64,000 bases of DNA from Sphingobacterium tabacisoli (GCF_017908035.1 NZ_JAEQMU010000001.1:1178001-1242000); one strand, 5' to 3'; shown: positions 35,614 to 44,258, counted from the stretch's first letter. The notes: generated from the letters alone by a model not told the origin. Numbers and translations are program-made.

Positions 35614-38600
35614 TGTGATCGATCTCTTCGGTTAATGGATTATCTTCTTCATCTTTTATCAATTGCTTACCGTCCGATATCTTCGCGAAGATATAATACA
35701 AGCCCGGTATCAGTAATATCCCTATAATAGTACCAAACAGCATCCCTCCGGCAGCAGCTGTACCTATAGTACGGTTACCCAGTGCTCCAGGGCCTGAAGC
35801 AAATACTAATGGAATTAACCCTGCGATAAAGGCAAAGGAAGTCATCAGGATTGGTCTAAAGCGAACTTTAGCCCCTTGCATAGCTGCCTGTAAAATTGGC
35901 ATCCCATTCCTTCTCTCCTGCACGGCAAACTCCACAATCAATACCGCATTCTTACCCAATAGACCAATGAGCATCACCAGCGCAATCTGTGCATAGATAT
36001 TATTTTCCAGCCCAAAGACCTTTAGCAGAAAAAAGGCACCGAAGATACCGACAGGAAGCGATAGAATAACGGTAAGTGGCAGTATAAAACTCTCGTATTG
36101 CGCAGCCAGCACCAAATAGACAAAGCCCAGACAGATTAGAAAAATATAGATATCCTGATTACCCCTTCCCACTTCATCTTTAGAAATACCGGCCCAATCG
36201 ATACCATATCCCCTAGGTAGTGTCTTTGCAGCCACTTCTGTCACCGCCTTTATAGCTTCACCACTACTGTATCCCGGAGCAGACGAACCACTTATCTCAG
36301 AGGCATTAAACATATTGTGACGCGTAATTTCAGAAAGTCCATACACCTTATCCATATGCATAAAGGCAGAGAAAGGTACCATTTCATCCTTATCGTTCTT
36401 AACATATAGCTTCAATATGTCCTGCGGAAGCGCTCTATACTCAGGTAATGCCTGCACCATAACCTTATATTGACGACCAAATTTGATAAAATTTGTCTCG
36501 TAGTTACTACCAATCAGTGTAGATAGCGTATTCATGGCATTTTCAATCGTCACGCCCTTTTGCTGTGCTACATCATTGTCAATATTAAGCATGTACTGTG
36601 GAAAACTCGCACTGTAAAATGTAAATACGGAAGACAATTCAGGTCGTTTGTTCAGCTCAGCGACAAACTCCCGGCTCACCTGTTCCATTTTCTGGAAGTC
36701 ACCACTACCTTGCTTATCCAATAGACGCAACTCAAAACCACCAGCCGCTCCATATCCTGGTACAGCAGGTGGTTGGAAAAACTCGATCTGCGCTCCGGGA
36801 ATATCCTTAGCCATCTCTTCCAGTTCTTCAATGATTTCCTGTGCATTATGCTTCCGTTCGTTCCAATCTTTCAGATTGATAAGACAAGTACCCGTATTGG
36901 CCGAAGTACCCTCCGTAAGAATCTCATAACCAGCAATAGAAGATACCGAAGCTACACCATCGACATGAGTTGCTAGCTTTTGTAGTCTATTCGCCGCTTC
37001 ATTTGTCCGTTCTAGAGATGCCCCAGCAGGAGTCTGTATGATGGCATATATCATTCCCTGATCCTCATTTGGGATAAAACCACCTGGCAGACTATTGTTC
37101 ATAAAATAAGCGCCTATACTAAAGATGACAATAATCAAAAATGTCAAAGCCCGCTTATTGACCACCTTAGAAAGAACAGATTGATATAATCCCAACTGCT
37201 TTTCAAAGAAGCGATTAAAAGCAAGGATAAACCGATCCAAAAGCGATAGTTTTTTCTTACCATGCTGGTTCTTCAACAAGATGGCACACAGTGCAGGCGT
37301 CAATGTCAACGCTACAATTCCGGAAAGGATAATCGAGGTTGCCATCGTGATGGAAAACTGTCGATAGAATACTCCTACCGGTCCGGACATAAAAGCCACT
37401 GGAATAAATACCGACGCCATCAAAAACGTAATGGCGATAATTGCCCCCGCTATCTCATGTATTGCTTTCATCGTCGCTTTCAGGGGCGAAAGATGCTCTG
37501 TTTCCATCTTGGCATGTACTGCTTCAACAACAACAATGGCATCATCCACAACAATTCCAATCGCCAATACGAGCGCAAATAAAGTAATCAGATTGATCGT
37601 TATGCCGAACAATTGCATAAACATAAATGTCCCAATCAAAGATACGGGCACCGCTAAGGTCGGAACCAAAGTCGAACGCCAGTCTCCCAAAAAGAGAAAT
37701 ACTACAATACCGACCAATATAAATGCTTCTACTAATGTATGTACAACCTTCTCCATTGAAGCATCAAGGAATTTCGACACATCATAACTGATTTCATATC
37801 TCAATCCTTTTGGAAAACTAGGCTCCAACTCTTTCATTCTTGCTTTTACATCCTTAATAACCTGGGAGGCATTACTGCCATAAGACTGCTTTAAGGTAAT
37901 AGCGGCGGATGGTTTATTGTTTAAGGTCGAATACAAATCATACAGTGCACTTCCAAATTCTATATCAGCAACATCTTTTAATCTCAGCAATTCACCATTG
38001 GGATTAGCACGAACCACAATATTTGCGTAGCCCTCTTCATTCGTATATCTACCCGAATACTTTAATACGTATTGAAAAGCCTGCGAACGTTTTCCAGAAG
38101 CTTCACCTGTTTTACCAGGAGACGCTTCTAAACTCTGCTCTGACAACGCTTTCATAATATCTTCAGCCGAAATCTTATACGCCAACATACGATCCGGCTT
38201 CAGCCAAATACGCATGGCATACTCGCGATTACCCAAAATATTAGCTGTCCCCACTCCATCTACACGCTTCAATTCGGACAGTACATTTAAATCTGTATAG
38301 TTAAACAAAAAGTTTCCATCTAGCGTACTATCTTCCGAATACATATTGATATACATCAACATATTAGACTCTTCGCGTGTCACCTTTACCCCTTCCCTTA
38401 CGACAATAGGTGGCAGTTTGTTCACCACCGACGCTACGCGGTTCTGTACATTGAGTGAAGCCTGATTCGGATCTGTACCTAGATTAAAAACCACCTGTAT
38501 AGAAGCCTCCCCATCATTACCCGCATCAGAAGCGATGTACTTCATTCCTGGCACGCCATTTAACGCTCTTTCTAGTGGAATAATAACAGATTTGATCATC

Positions 38601-38767
38601 AATTCCCCATTGGCTCCAGGATATTCGGCCGTGATATTCACTTTTGGAGGCGATATAGAAGGAAATTGTGTGACTGGCAATGAAAAGATGGCAATAACAC
38701 CTAGAAATAGAATTACCAACGAAATAACTATCGCCAATACAGGCCTGTGTATAAATTTATTAAACAT
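35606..38767 (-). CDS. RND multidrug efflux pump (AcrB/MexB, HAE1 family)
   Basis: Inner-membrane proton-driven exporter of 1053 residues with the standard layout: TM1 at about 10-28, periplasmic porter domain, TM2-6, second porter domain, TM8-12. The proton-relay aspartates are in AIGIVVDDAIVVVEAVH (about residue 407), and the matching lysine is in GLLGKNAVLIVEFA (about 940). The start VLAIVISLVILFLGVIAIF and FPSISPPKVNITAEYPGA is typical of hydrophobe/amphiphile exporters. It should expel drugs, bile-like detergents or dyes. No local repressor gene (TetR or MarR) is adjacent, which is unusual for this type of operon. Confidence 0.95.
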   Translation of the reverse strand: MFNKFIHRPVLAIVISLVILFLGVIAIFSLPVTQFPSISPPKVNITAEYPGANGELMIKSVIIPLERALNGVPGMKYIASDAGNDGEASIQVVFNLGTDPNQASLNVQNRVASVVNKLPPIVVREGVKVTREESNMLMYINMYSEDSTLDGNFLFNYTDLNVLSELKRVDGVGTANILGNREYAMRIWLKPDRMLAYKISAEDIMKALSEQSLEASPGKTGEASGKRSQAFQYVLKYSGRYTNEEGYANIVVRANPNGELLRLKDVADIEFGSALYDLYSTLNNKPSAAITLKQSYGSNASQVIKDVKARMKELEPSFPKGLRYEISYDVSKFLDASMEKVVHTLVEAFILVGIVVFLFLGDWRSTLVPTLAVPVSLIGTFMFMQLFGITINLITLFALVLAIGIVVDDAIVVVEAVHAKMETEHLSPLKATMKAIHEIAGAIIAITFLMASVFIPVAFMSGPVGVFYRQFSITMATSIILSGIVALTLTPALCAILLKNQHGKKKLSLLDRFILAFNRFFEKQLGLYQSVLSKVVNKRALTFLIIVIFSIGAYFMNNSLPGGFIPNEDQGMIYAIIQTPAGASLERTNEAANRLQKLATHVDGVASVSSIAGYEILTEGTSANTGTCLINLKDWNERKHNAQEIIEELEEMAKDIPGAQIEFFQPPAVPGYGAAGGFELRLLDKQGSGDFQKMEQVSREFVAELNKRPELSSVFTFYSASFPQYMLNIDNDVAQQKGVTIENAMNTLSTLIGSNYETNFIKFGRQYKVMVQALPEYRALPQDILKLYVKNDKDEMVPFSAFMHMDKVYGLSEITRHNMFNASEISGSSAPGYSSGEAIKAVTEVAAKTLPRGYGIDWAGISKDEVGRGNQDIYIFLICLGFVYLVLAAQYESFILPLTVILSLPVGIFGAFFLLKVFGLENNIYAQIALVMLIGLLGKNAVLIVEFAVQERRNGMPILQAAMQGAKVRFRPILMTSFAFIAGLIPLVFASGPGALGNRTIGTAAAGGMLFGTIIGILLIPGLYYIFAKISDGKQLIKDEEDNPLTEEIDHNV

Positions 38768-38789
38768 TTGATATCGTTATTTAAAAAGT

Positions 38790-39866
38790 CTATTCCGCTT
38801 GTAAGCGTAGATTAGACAAGACCTTACGTGGCGCTTGAAACTCGCCAATTACTTTATCCCCTTCATTCACTTTCTGTACCCCTTCCAGCAGGATTACATC
38901 TTCGGCACGCAGTCCATCGGACACGATGTATATATCCGGTAATGCCCCTGATAACATGATCCGACGGGCGTGCACTTCTCCTTTCTTATCCACAACAAAC
39001 ACATATGTTCTGTCTTGCAGTTCATAAGTCGCTTTCTGAGGGATCAACAGCGCCTGTGTAACTGGTACCTTCATCTGTACCTTTCCGGTTTGTCCGTTTT
39101 TAAGTAAGCCCTCGGGATTCGGGAAACGTGCTCGGAAAGCAATATTTCCGGTTTCATTATCAAATTCACTTTCAATCAATTCTACAGAACCCTTATAAGG
39201 CAGAACAGTGTTATTTGCCAAAAGAAGATTCAGGTTATTCTCTGCCTTATGGTCTTTATCATTTTTATAGTCCAAATACTCGCGCTCAGATACATTAAAA
39301 TAAACCTGCATATTACTATTATCAGAAAGACTGGTCAATAAGGCGCCTTCATCAATAAGACTTCCCAGACGTAAAGGAATTCTGTTTATTGTTCCGCCGA
39401 ATGGCGCACGTATCTCGGTAAAGGAAAGATGAGCCTTGGCGATGGACATTTCTGCTTTCGCCTGTTCATATTTGGCCTTCGCCATTTTGACTTCATTATT
39501 AGCTACAATATTTTTGCTGGCCAAGGTTTCCGCATTTTGGAGTTCAATAGCGGCCATATCCACTTCTGCTTTTGCCTTTTCATACTCTGCCTGGTATAAG
39601 GTAGGCATTATCTTAAACAGCAACTGTCCTTGGGCCACATGCTGTCCCTCATCTACGTAAATCTGCTGTAGATAGCCTTTCTCCTGAGCCCTGATTTCAA
39701 TATTCTTAAGCGAACGTATCTGGGATACATACTCTCTAACGAGGCAAGTATCTGTTCTTAAAGGTGAAGTCACCGTGAATTTTTCCGCTACGGAATGCTC
39801 GTGCCCCTTGCTAGTACAGGATATGTAGAGAATCGCACTAGCCACGATAAATAGATTGGTTTTCAT
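38790..39866 (-). CDS. RND efflux periplasmic adaptor (membrane fusion protein)
   Basis: Periplasmic lipoprotein adaptor of 358 residues (lipobox LYISC, Cys17 from this start; a second possible ATG lies four codons upstream at 39878). Landmarks: lipoyl half-motif QEKGYLQQIYVDEGQHVAQG, a long hairpin (QAEYEKAKAEVDMAAIELQN), the second lipoyl half FTEIRAPFGGTINRI, and a beta-barrel part ending LLEGVQKVNEGDKVIGE. It joins pump and outer-membrane channel. It is the first gene of the operon, 22 bp before the pump gene. Confidence 0.92.
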   Translation of the reverse strand: MKTNLFIVASAILYISCTSKGHEHSVAEKFTVTSPLRTDTCLVREYVSQIRSLKNIEIRAQEKGYLQQIYVDEGQHVAQGQLLFKIMPTLYQAEYEKAKAEVDMAAIELQNAETLASKNIVANNEVKMAKAKYEQAKAEMSIAKAHLSFTEIRAPFGGTINRIPLRLGSLIDEGALLTSLSDNSNMQVYFNVSEREYLDYKNDKDHKAENNLNLLLANNTVLPYKGSVELIESEFDNETGNIAFRARFPNPEGLLKNGQTGKVQMKVPVTQALLIPQKATYELQDRTYVFVVDKKGEVHARRIMLSGALPDIYIVSDGLRAEDVILLEGVQKVNEGDKVIGEFQAPRKVLSNLRLQAE

Positions 39867-40133
39867 TAAAATAAACATTAGTAGTTAAACTTACTGACGA
39901 GCATTAGATCTCAACCTGTTAGTACAGATTGTAGACTTAGGCCCTCCATTCAGTTTACTGTATTACATGAGGTATATCCCCCAATAAAGTTGTCAAATAG
40001 TGATTGTGAAGATCTTTCCGATTACAAATCCTGTATTAGCCGACAGCTAACAAATGTTTGAATGTTCAAAAGAAATCGGAAGAAATAAGAAAACCGCCTT
40101 AACTAAAAACGGATTTAGAAGCGCATAGAGTGG

Positions 40134-40523
40134 CTAAATCAATAGTACACGCTGTACCAAATATTGTTCCTGAGCTTTGGGAGCCAGGTAATAACAAAAG
40201 GGCAACCTTCGTTTGAAGAAAAAGAAAAACTGTATCAGCAATCCTCCATACACCAACATAAAGAAGAAATGTGGAGAGGAGAAATACCTTTGAACGACAG
40301 AGAACAGATCCCCTTCTGATAAGCTTTCTACAATAGAGTTTTGACTAAAGGGGGATTCTTGTTCTTGGCCTATCCGAAAAACTTTAAATGGTTTAAAGCG
40401 GGGTGAGCTTGTATGTAGATTTGATATTGAAAAGGTGCTTACAGCAGTGTTAGATGACAAGTATAATAGTGGGCAACACAATGTCCACAATATCATAAAC
40501 GCTATCCAAAAATCCCTTTTCAT
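40134..40523 (-). CDS. Hypothetical small membrane protein
   Basis: Protein of 129 residues with two membrane segments (about 7-30 and 88-107, the latter FFFMLVYGGLLIQFFFFF) separated by a serine-rich extracytoplasmic loop, then a basic tail. No family is recognised. The ATG comes seven bases after an exact -7 element, so its mRNA is leaderless or nearly so. It lies downstream of the response regulator gene but has its own promoter, and a hairpin separates the two. Confidence 0.6.
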   Translation of the reverse strand: MKRDFWIAFMILWTLCCPLLYLSSNTAVSTFSISNLHTSSPRFKPFKVFRIGQEQESPFSQNSIVESLSEGDLFSVVQRYFSSPHFFFMLVYGGLLIQFFFFFKRRLPFCYYLAPKAQEQYLVQRVLLI

Positions 40524-40530
40524 TTTCGCT

Positions 40531-40538
40531 CAAATTTA
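40531..40538 (-). promoter_or_regulatory. -7 element (TAAATTTG) of the small membrane protein gene
   Basis: CAAATTTA on the plus strand is TAAATTTG on the minus strand. It ends seven bases before the ATG at 40523, which implies a leaderless or nearly leaderless transcript. Confidence 0.5.
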
Positions 40539-40592
40539 CATTTAGGTATGAAATTCTAAATGCATTTAACGTTTTTTAACTAAAAGGGACTT

Positions 40593-40623
40593 TTCGTTTT
40601 AAGATTTGAAATCTTAAAACGAA
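40593..40623 (-). terminator. Hairpin directly after the response regulator gene
   Basis: A perfect 15-bp inverted repeat (TTCGTTTTAAGATTT with its complement, one unpaired centre base) begins next to the stop codon of the response regulator gene. The following minus-strand sequence (AAGTCCCTTTTAG) lacks a good T-run, so termination efficiency is uncertain. Confidence 0.55.
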
Positions 40624-41298
40624 TTAAATCAAACCGATATCTTTACAATAGGCAACCAATTGCTCATTCTTAGAAAAGCCGAGTAAATCTTTCATTAAGC
40701 CCAGACGCTTTTCAATGCTGCTCAGTCCAGAAGGCCGTATATCGCGCTCCTGTAAATAATGAGGTATATTCTTCTGCAATACCCCGTCTGCTAATAAGGA
40801 GAGAATATTAACATCTAAAGCACTGAAATCATGAGAATTACGAGTACGTATAGCTTGCTTTATATCAGGAGATTGATACTTACGATTATCAAATAGGGTA
40901 TATAATGCTTCTTTTAAATGCTGCGCGTCCCGTCTTGCTTTGCGCACATATCCCTCTATCCCATATTTATTAAATAATTCTTCGATGACTCCGCTACGGT
41001 TCTCTGCAGAGAAAACAATGATTTTAAGATTAGGCTGAACTGCTCTTACCGCTTTGATTAGCTCCATCCCGCCAGAGATGTGTTGCTGATTGTAATCATC
41101 TTCAAATGATAAATCAGTAATCAATAAATCATAAGGTTCATCATCACGTAGAGCATTCCGCACCCAACTCAATGCATCGTCGCAATAATAGACATATTTT
41201 GTGTCTATTATCCCAACCTCCTGAAGTGTTTTCTGAACAGAAATATTTGCTATTTCGTGGTCTTCTGCAATAAGTACTTTCTTAAACATAGTCTTCAT
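40624..41298 (-). CDS. Response regulator with REC domain and HTH-like C-terminus
   Basis: Response regulator of 224 residues. REC domain: acidic pocket AEDHE near the start, phosphate acceptor probably D62 (LLITDLSFEDD), and conserved Lys region near VRKARRD. The C-terminal 65 residues (FSALDVNILSLLADGVLQKN, RPSGLSSIEKRLGLMKDLLG) look like a NarL/LuxR-type helix-turn-helix, though divergent. It starts four bases after the kinase stop codon and is surely its partner. DNA-binding sites are unknown; the TTACGG-N4-CCGTAA palindromes flanking this part of the window are candidates. Confidence 0.87.
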   Translation of the reverse strand: MKTMFKKVLIAEDHEIANISVQKTLQEVGIIDTKYVYYCDDALSWVRNALRDDEPYDLLITDLSFEDDYNQQHISGGMELIKAVRAVQPNLKIIVFSAENRSGVIEELFNKYGIEGYVRKARRDAQHLKEALYTLFDNRKYQSPDIKQAIRTRNSHDFSALDVNILSLLADGVLQKNIPHYLQERDIRPSGLSSIEKRLGLMKDLLGFSKNEQLVAYCKDIGLI

Positions 41299-41302
41299 TT
41301 TT

Positions 41303-43009
41303 TCATAGGATAGGAATCGAAATATGCACTTTCAACCCCTTGCCTATCTCACTGACAAATTTAATATCACCATTTATATTTTCCATACGGTTTCCCGTAC
41401 TATTCAAACCATTTCCTTTTACAAAATTATGAGGCAGACCAATACCATTATCATTGTAATAAATATTCAACCAGTTTTCCAACCGTTCGAAACGTACAAC
41501 CACCCGATCGGCCTGACTATGTTTACGCATATTCACCATTAACTCTTGTAGGACATGCTCCACCTCGCTCTTGACGATTTCTGAAATAGAATTCCATAAT
41601 TTGGCCTCATTCCCTGCCATAATCACTTGTCGATTTTCAGTAACATAAGAACGGAGCAGCTCTCCCAAAGATTCATTAAACGGTTGCTTTTCAGAAGAAG
41701 AATTTTCTTGAACCTCATAGGAGATATCCCTGGACTTTTCATACATGCTTTCTAAACGATCTAATATACCCTCTCTATCGATGTCTTCTCTATTTTCAAT
41801 TTCGGTCATTACGCGGTACAATCCATTAGCTACGACATCATGTACCTTTCTTGAAGTTTTGAGTTGGCTTGCTTTTATTCTATTATTCGTTTCGAGAAGA
41901 AGCCGTTGTTTACGCCGTTTATACCAAAACAAGCTAAAAACGGTGATCAAAGTAAAAACAGCAACAATTGCCCAAGTTAAGATATGCTGCATATTGATTC
42001 TATACTTTTTATCATTGACTTCATTCTGAAGTTTTAGATTGTCTGCTTTATTCTTCTCCACCTCATATCGAATTAAAGCAAACTGATTTTTTGCTTTAGC
42101 ACGCACCAGCTGTATACTGTCTGATAGCTCTCTATAATCATCAAAATAAGCTTTGGATTTGACTGCTGGGCTAAAGGAAATCAGTTGTTTTAATGCGTCA
42201 AGTCTATCGTCGACACTTTGGAGACCTATCGCGACATCGTATCTCTTCTGGGCATAATATAGCGCTGAGTCTGGATTACGATTTTCATAATAGTGCGCTA
42301 AATGTGCTAAACTGGAATTTATCCCCCATTTATCCTCTTGACGAATACGAATTGCTAAAGCTTTTTCCAAATCAGCGAGAGCGTCATAATTTACGTCAGT
42401 TCTATTACGTTGACTTGCGTAGTTAGCCAATGCTCTTGCATAATCTTTCTCATCCTTACTCTCCCCAGCCAAAATATATTTATAAATATTTAGCGCTTTC
42501 TTCTCTTCCCCCATGCTTGACAACGTCTTCGCTTTATTGTTTAAAAAAACTTTGGTATCCAAAGAATCCTGAGAATAATGAATAGCTCTATCATAAAATA
42601 AAACCGCTCTTTGATGATCATTTAGCTCATCAGTCACGTTACCAAGGTTATTATAATTAAAACTCAAATATACGGCATGGTTAACATTGTTGGTATCAAG
42701 ATAGTTATGTGCTTCCAGTGACAATTCTTGTGAGGTTAAGTAATCGCCTATTTCCCAAACTGTAACAGCCATTTGGATTAGGCAGTTTGCGGCATTAAGA
42801 CTATCCTTGGCATCGATAGCCATATTCTTTATATTTTCAAACTCAGCAAAGGCACTATCCGGCTTTTCATCATCTAGGTAAGCAAAAGCGCGTTCATACT
42901 GCCGAGAAAAGTCTAGAACAGTTTTATCAACCTTCTTAGCTTCTTTTTCAGAACATGAAAACAAGACAATAAGAAACAAAAATAGACCCGTAATCCTCAA
43001 AGCAAACAA
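41303..43009 (-). CDS. TPR sensor histidine kinase (HisKA_3 type)
   Basis: Membrane sensor kinase of 568 residues. It begins with a lipobox-like signal (VLFSC, Cys19), followed by TPR repeats in the periplasm (about 30-300), a coiled coil, one transmembrane helix (about 340-360), then a cytoplasmic kinase: probable phospho-acceptor H390 (SRKVHDVVANGL) and an ATPase domain with ELMVNMRKHSQADRV, YYNDNGIGLP and GNGLNSTGNRMENI. The start is TTG, since an in-frame TAA directly precedes it and the signal sequence is needed. This start lies 15 bases after the T-run of the upstream terminator, so transcription probably reaches it by read-through from the small-peptide promoter. Confidence 0.9.
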   Translation of the reverse strand: MFALRITGLFLFLIVLFSCSEKEAKKVDKTVLDFSRQYERAFAYLDDEKPDSAFAEFENIKNMAIDAKDSLNAANCLIQMAVTVWEIGDYLTSQELSLEAHNYLDTNNVNHAVYLSFNYNNLGNVTDELNDHQRAVLFYDRAIHYSQDSLDTKVFLNNKAKTLSSMGEEKKALNIYKYILAGESKDEKDYARALANYASQRNRTDVNYDALADLEKALAIRIRQEDKWGINSSLAHLAHYYENRNPDSALYYAQKRYDVAIGLQSVDDRLDALKQLISFSPAVKSKAYFDDYRELSDSIQLVRAKAKNQFALIRYEVEKNKADNLKLQNEVNDKKYRINMQHILTWAIVAVFTLITVFSLFWYKRRKQRLLLETNNRIKASQLKTSRKVHDVVANGLYRVMTEIENREDIDREGILDRLESMYEKSRDISYEVQENSSSEKQPFNESLGELLRSYVTENRQVIMAGNEAKLWNSISEIVKSEVEHVLQELMVNMRKHSQADRVVVRFERLENWLNIYYNDNGIGLPHNFVKGNGLNSTGNRMENINGDIKFVSEIGKGLKVHISIPIL

Positions 43010-43023
43010 TTATGCCTTGAATC

Positions 43024-43070
43024 TACAAAAAAAGTAAAATATAAGGCGACAAATGCCGCCTTATATTTTA
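43024..43070 (-). terminator. Strong terminator between small peptide gene and kinase gene
   Basis: A perfect 14-bp stem (43035-43048 with 43057-43070) and 8-base loop are followed on the minus strand by CTTTTTTTG. The stop codon of the 54-aa peptide forms the first three bases of the stem. The kinase start codon is 15 bases beyond the T-run, so this may be an attenuator for the kinase/regulator pair. Confidence 0.85.
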
Positions 43071-43232
43071 TACAATTCCCTTTATCGGTTTCGGTATAGG
43101 AGGTCTTCCCCCGCCTTTGTCTCCACCTTTACTACCATCCGCTACAATATTTTCAATTGACTTATCCGCTTTCGGGGTTGAATGCAAGGATAAGCTACTC
43201 GCCATAAACAATGCGATAATTAAATGCCACAT
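43068..43232 (-). CDS. Small secreted Gly/Pro-rich peptide (54 aa)
   Basis: Too short for ordinary gene calling but well supported: ATG at 43230-43232, an N-terminal hydrophobic signal-like stretch (MWHLIIALFMASSLSLHS), then a charged part and a glycine/proline-rich tail (GSKGGDKGGGRPPIPKPI). Its stop codon is built into a strong intrinsic terminator. It is coded just upstream of the TPR kinase gene on the same strand. A role as a secreted signal or ligand for that kinase is possible, but it rests on gene order only. No homologue is recognised. Confidence 0.6.
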   Translation of the reverse strand: MWHLIIALFMASSLSLHSTPKADKSIENIVADGSKGGDKGGGRPPIPKPIKGIV

Positions 43233-43302
43233 GAGTCAAAAAATTTAAAAGTCTAAAAACAGGTAGGTCAGGTGCTCCACGCACGAGATTGCTACGATTG
43301 TC

Positions 43303-43320
43303 TTCAGAAGGCCTTCTGAA
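43303..43320. repeat. Perfect 18-bp palindrome followed by six T
   Basis: TTCAGAAGGCCTTCTGAA is a perfect palindrome followed by TTTTTT on the plus strand. It could be a terminator on the plus strand, although no plus gene ends here, or a protein-binding site about 70 bases upstream of the small-peptide start. Confidence 0.5.
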
Positions 43321-43323
43321 TTT

Positions 43324-43400
43324 TTTGGGAAGTGTGAACATATAGTCCGGAAAACAAAAACTGCTTCCCAAACCGGCTTATACTTTCCGGACTATATGTT
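43324..43400 (-). repeat. Two interleaved inverted repeats (pseudoknot topology)
   Basis: Arm A (43324-43332, TTTGGGAAG) is complementary to A' (43364-43372). Arm B (43337-43353, AACATATAGTCCGGAAA) is complementary to B' (43384-43400). Both are perfect, with 9 and 17 pairs, and the order A-B-A'-B' means they form either a pseudoknot or two exclusive hairpins. It lies upstream of the 54-aa peptide gene. Confidence 0.65.
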
Positions 43401-43599
43401 TTTTAAAAATCTTAAACTACGCCTGCCAACACTAGTAATGACTCATCGTCTGTTCCGATTTACAATGCAAACATAATCACTATAAACACCTAAAAATCAA
43501 ATAATTCCACTATTTCCAAACATTCCTAAAGAGTTCCAATATCACCGCCTATTTTCCGATAATTCCACACAAATGCGCCATTACATAAAATGTCGACAC

Positions 43600-43615
43600 T
43601 TACGGTTTTCCGTAA
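43600..43615. promoter_or_regulatory. Palindromic operator TTACGG-TTTT-CCGTAA
   Basis: A perfect 6+4+6 palindrome located exactly 20 bp upstream of the -7 element TAACTTTG (43636-43643). It has the same core and spacing as the site at 34123-34138 before the 155-aa gene. Confidence 0.6.
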
Positions 43616-43635
43616 ATTCCGATACAGGAGGGGGT

Positions 43636-43643
43636 TAACTTTG
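43636..43643 (+). promoter_or_regulatory. -7 element (TAACTTTG) of the 192-aa gene
   Basis: Exact TAnnTTTG match. The ATG comes only four bases later (43648), so the transcript is probably leaderless. Confidence 0.6.
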
Positions 43644-43647
43644 TTGT

Positions 43648-44226
43648 ATGTTTGAGCTATTTAAAGAAGCAGTTCGGTCTGCTTACCTTACGAAGAAGAA
43701 TAATAGAACGCTACCCTATGATGAATTGGAGAAGCCTTCACCTGGTGATTTACGGAACTTGTTTCTGCTACTAATCGCTAGAGGATTATCACAAGATGAC
43801 CAAGAGACCCTGGTACGTTTTTTTAAGTATAATGGAGATTATGTCGAATTGGAAACGCATATCCGTAGGTATGATCTGGACAAGTTTAGGCCACTGAGAA
43901 ATTATATCCTTGGCAACACCTGTAATCCTTCCGAAGATATCGTTAAGATATTGGCTATACTCATAGACTTTACCCCGCGCCCATACCGTAAATGGAGAGA
44001 GGAGCATCTCACAGCAGTTGGCCCGGAAAACGAAACAGACGAATACCGAAGAAAAAAAGAACAGTATTCTTCTCTTAAAAACACTGTCGGACTAAGTAAA
44101 AGTAGTTCGAGACCGATTATGCCACGATCTTCTAGTTCATCTTCATCCATTCGAAATGGGCTCAAATTATTACTGTCCTTAGGAATAATCTCTACTGTAG
44201 CTGCAGTATTTATAGCAAAAGAATAG
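43648..44226 (+). CDS. Hypothetical protein with C-terminal membrane anchor
   Basis: Protein of 192 residues. The soluble helical N-terminal part (about 1-130) includes SPGDLRNLFLLLIARGLSQD and is followed by a serine-rich linker (RSSSSSSS, about 155-162). One transmembrane helix at the end (LLLSLGIISTVAAVFI) makes it a tail-anchored protein with its bulk in the cytoplasm. No family is recognised. The promoter has a palindrome in place of the -33 box and an apparently leaderless start. It is divergent from the small-peptide/kinase/regulator operon, so it may be one of its targets. Confidence 0.78.
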   Translation: MFELFKEAVRSAYLTKKNNRTLPYDELEKPSPGDLRNLFLLLIARGLSQDDQETLVRFFKYNGDYVELETHIRRYDLDKFRPLRNYILGNTCNPSEDIVKILAILIDFTPRPYRKWREEHLTAVGPENETDEYRRKKEQYSSLKNTVGLSKSSSRPIMPRSSSSSSSIRNGLKLLLSLGIISTVAAVFIAKE

Positions 44227-44258
44227 GCTATCTGATTTAAATCTAATCAAATAGCCTA
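44224..44258 (+). terminator. Hairpin at the end of the 192-aa gene
   Basis: The stem TAGGCTAT/ATAGCCTA, extended inside by TGATT/AATCA, overlaps the stop codon. The T-run after it is poor, so it is a probable but not certain terminator. Confidence 0.5.

Larger units (their letters stand above)
43233..43647. other. 415-base intergenic region rich in inverted repeats
   Basis: The region lies between two divergent genes, the 54-aa peptide and the 192-aa protein. It holds an 18-bp palindrome (43303-43320) followed by six T, two interleaved inverted repeats (43324-43400), AT-rich DNA, and at the right end the TTACGG-N4-CCGTAA palindrome with a -7 element for the plus-strand gene. No coding frame is credible here. 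The repeats may form a structured leader for the peptide/kinase transcript. Confidence 0.6.

Noticed and set aside
41396..41409. Third TACGG-N4-CCGTA palindrome as an operator
   Set aside because: It lies within the coding sequence of the kinase and no -7 element is found 20 bp to either side; kept only as a note.
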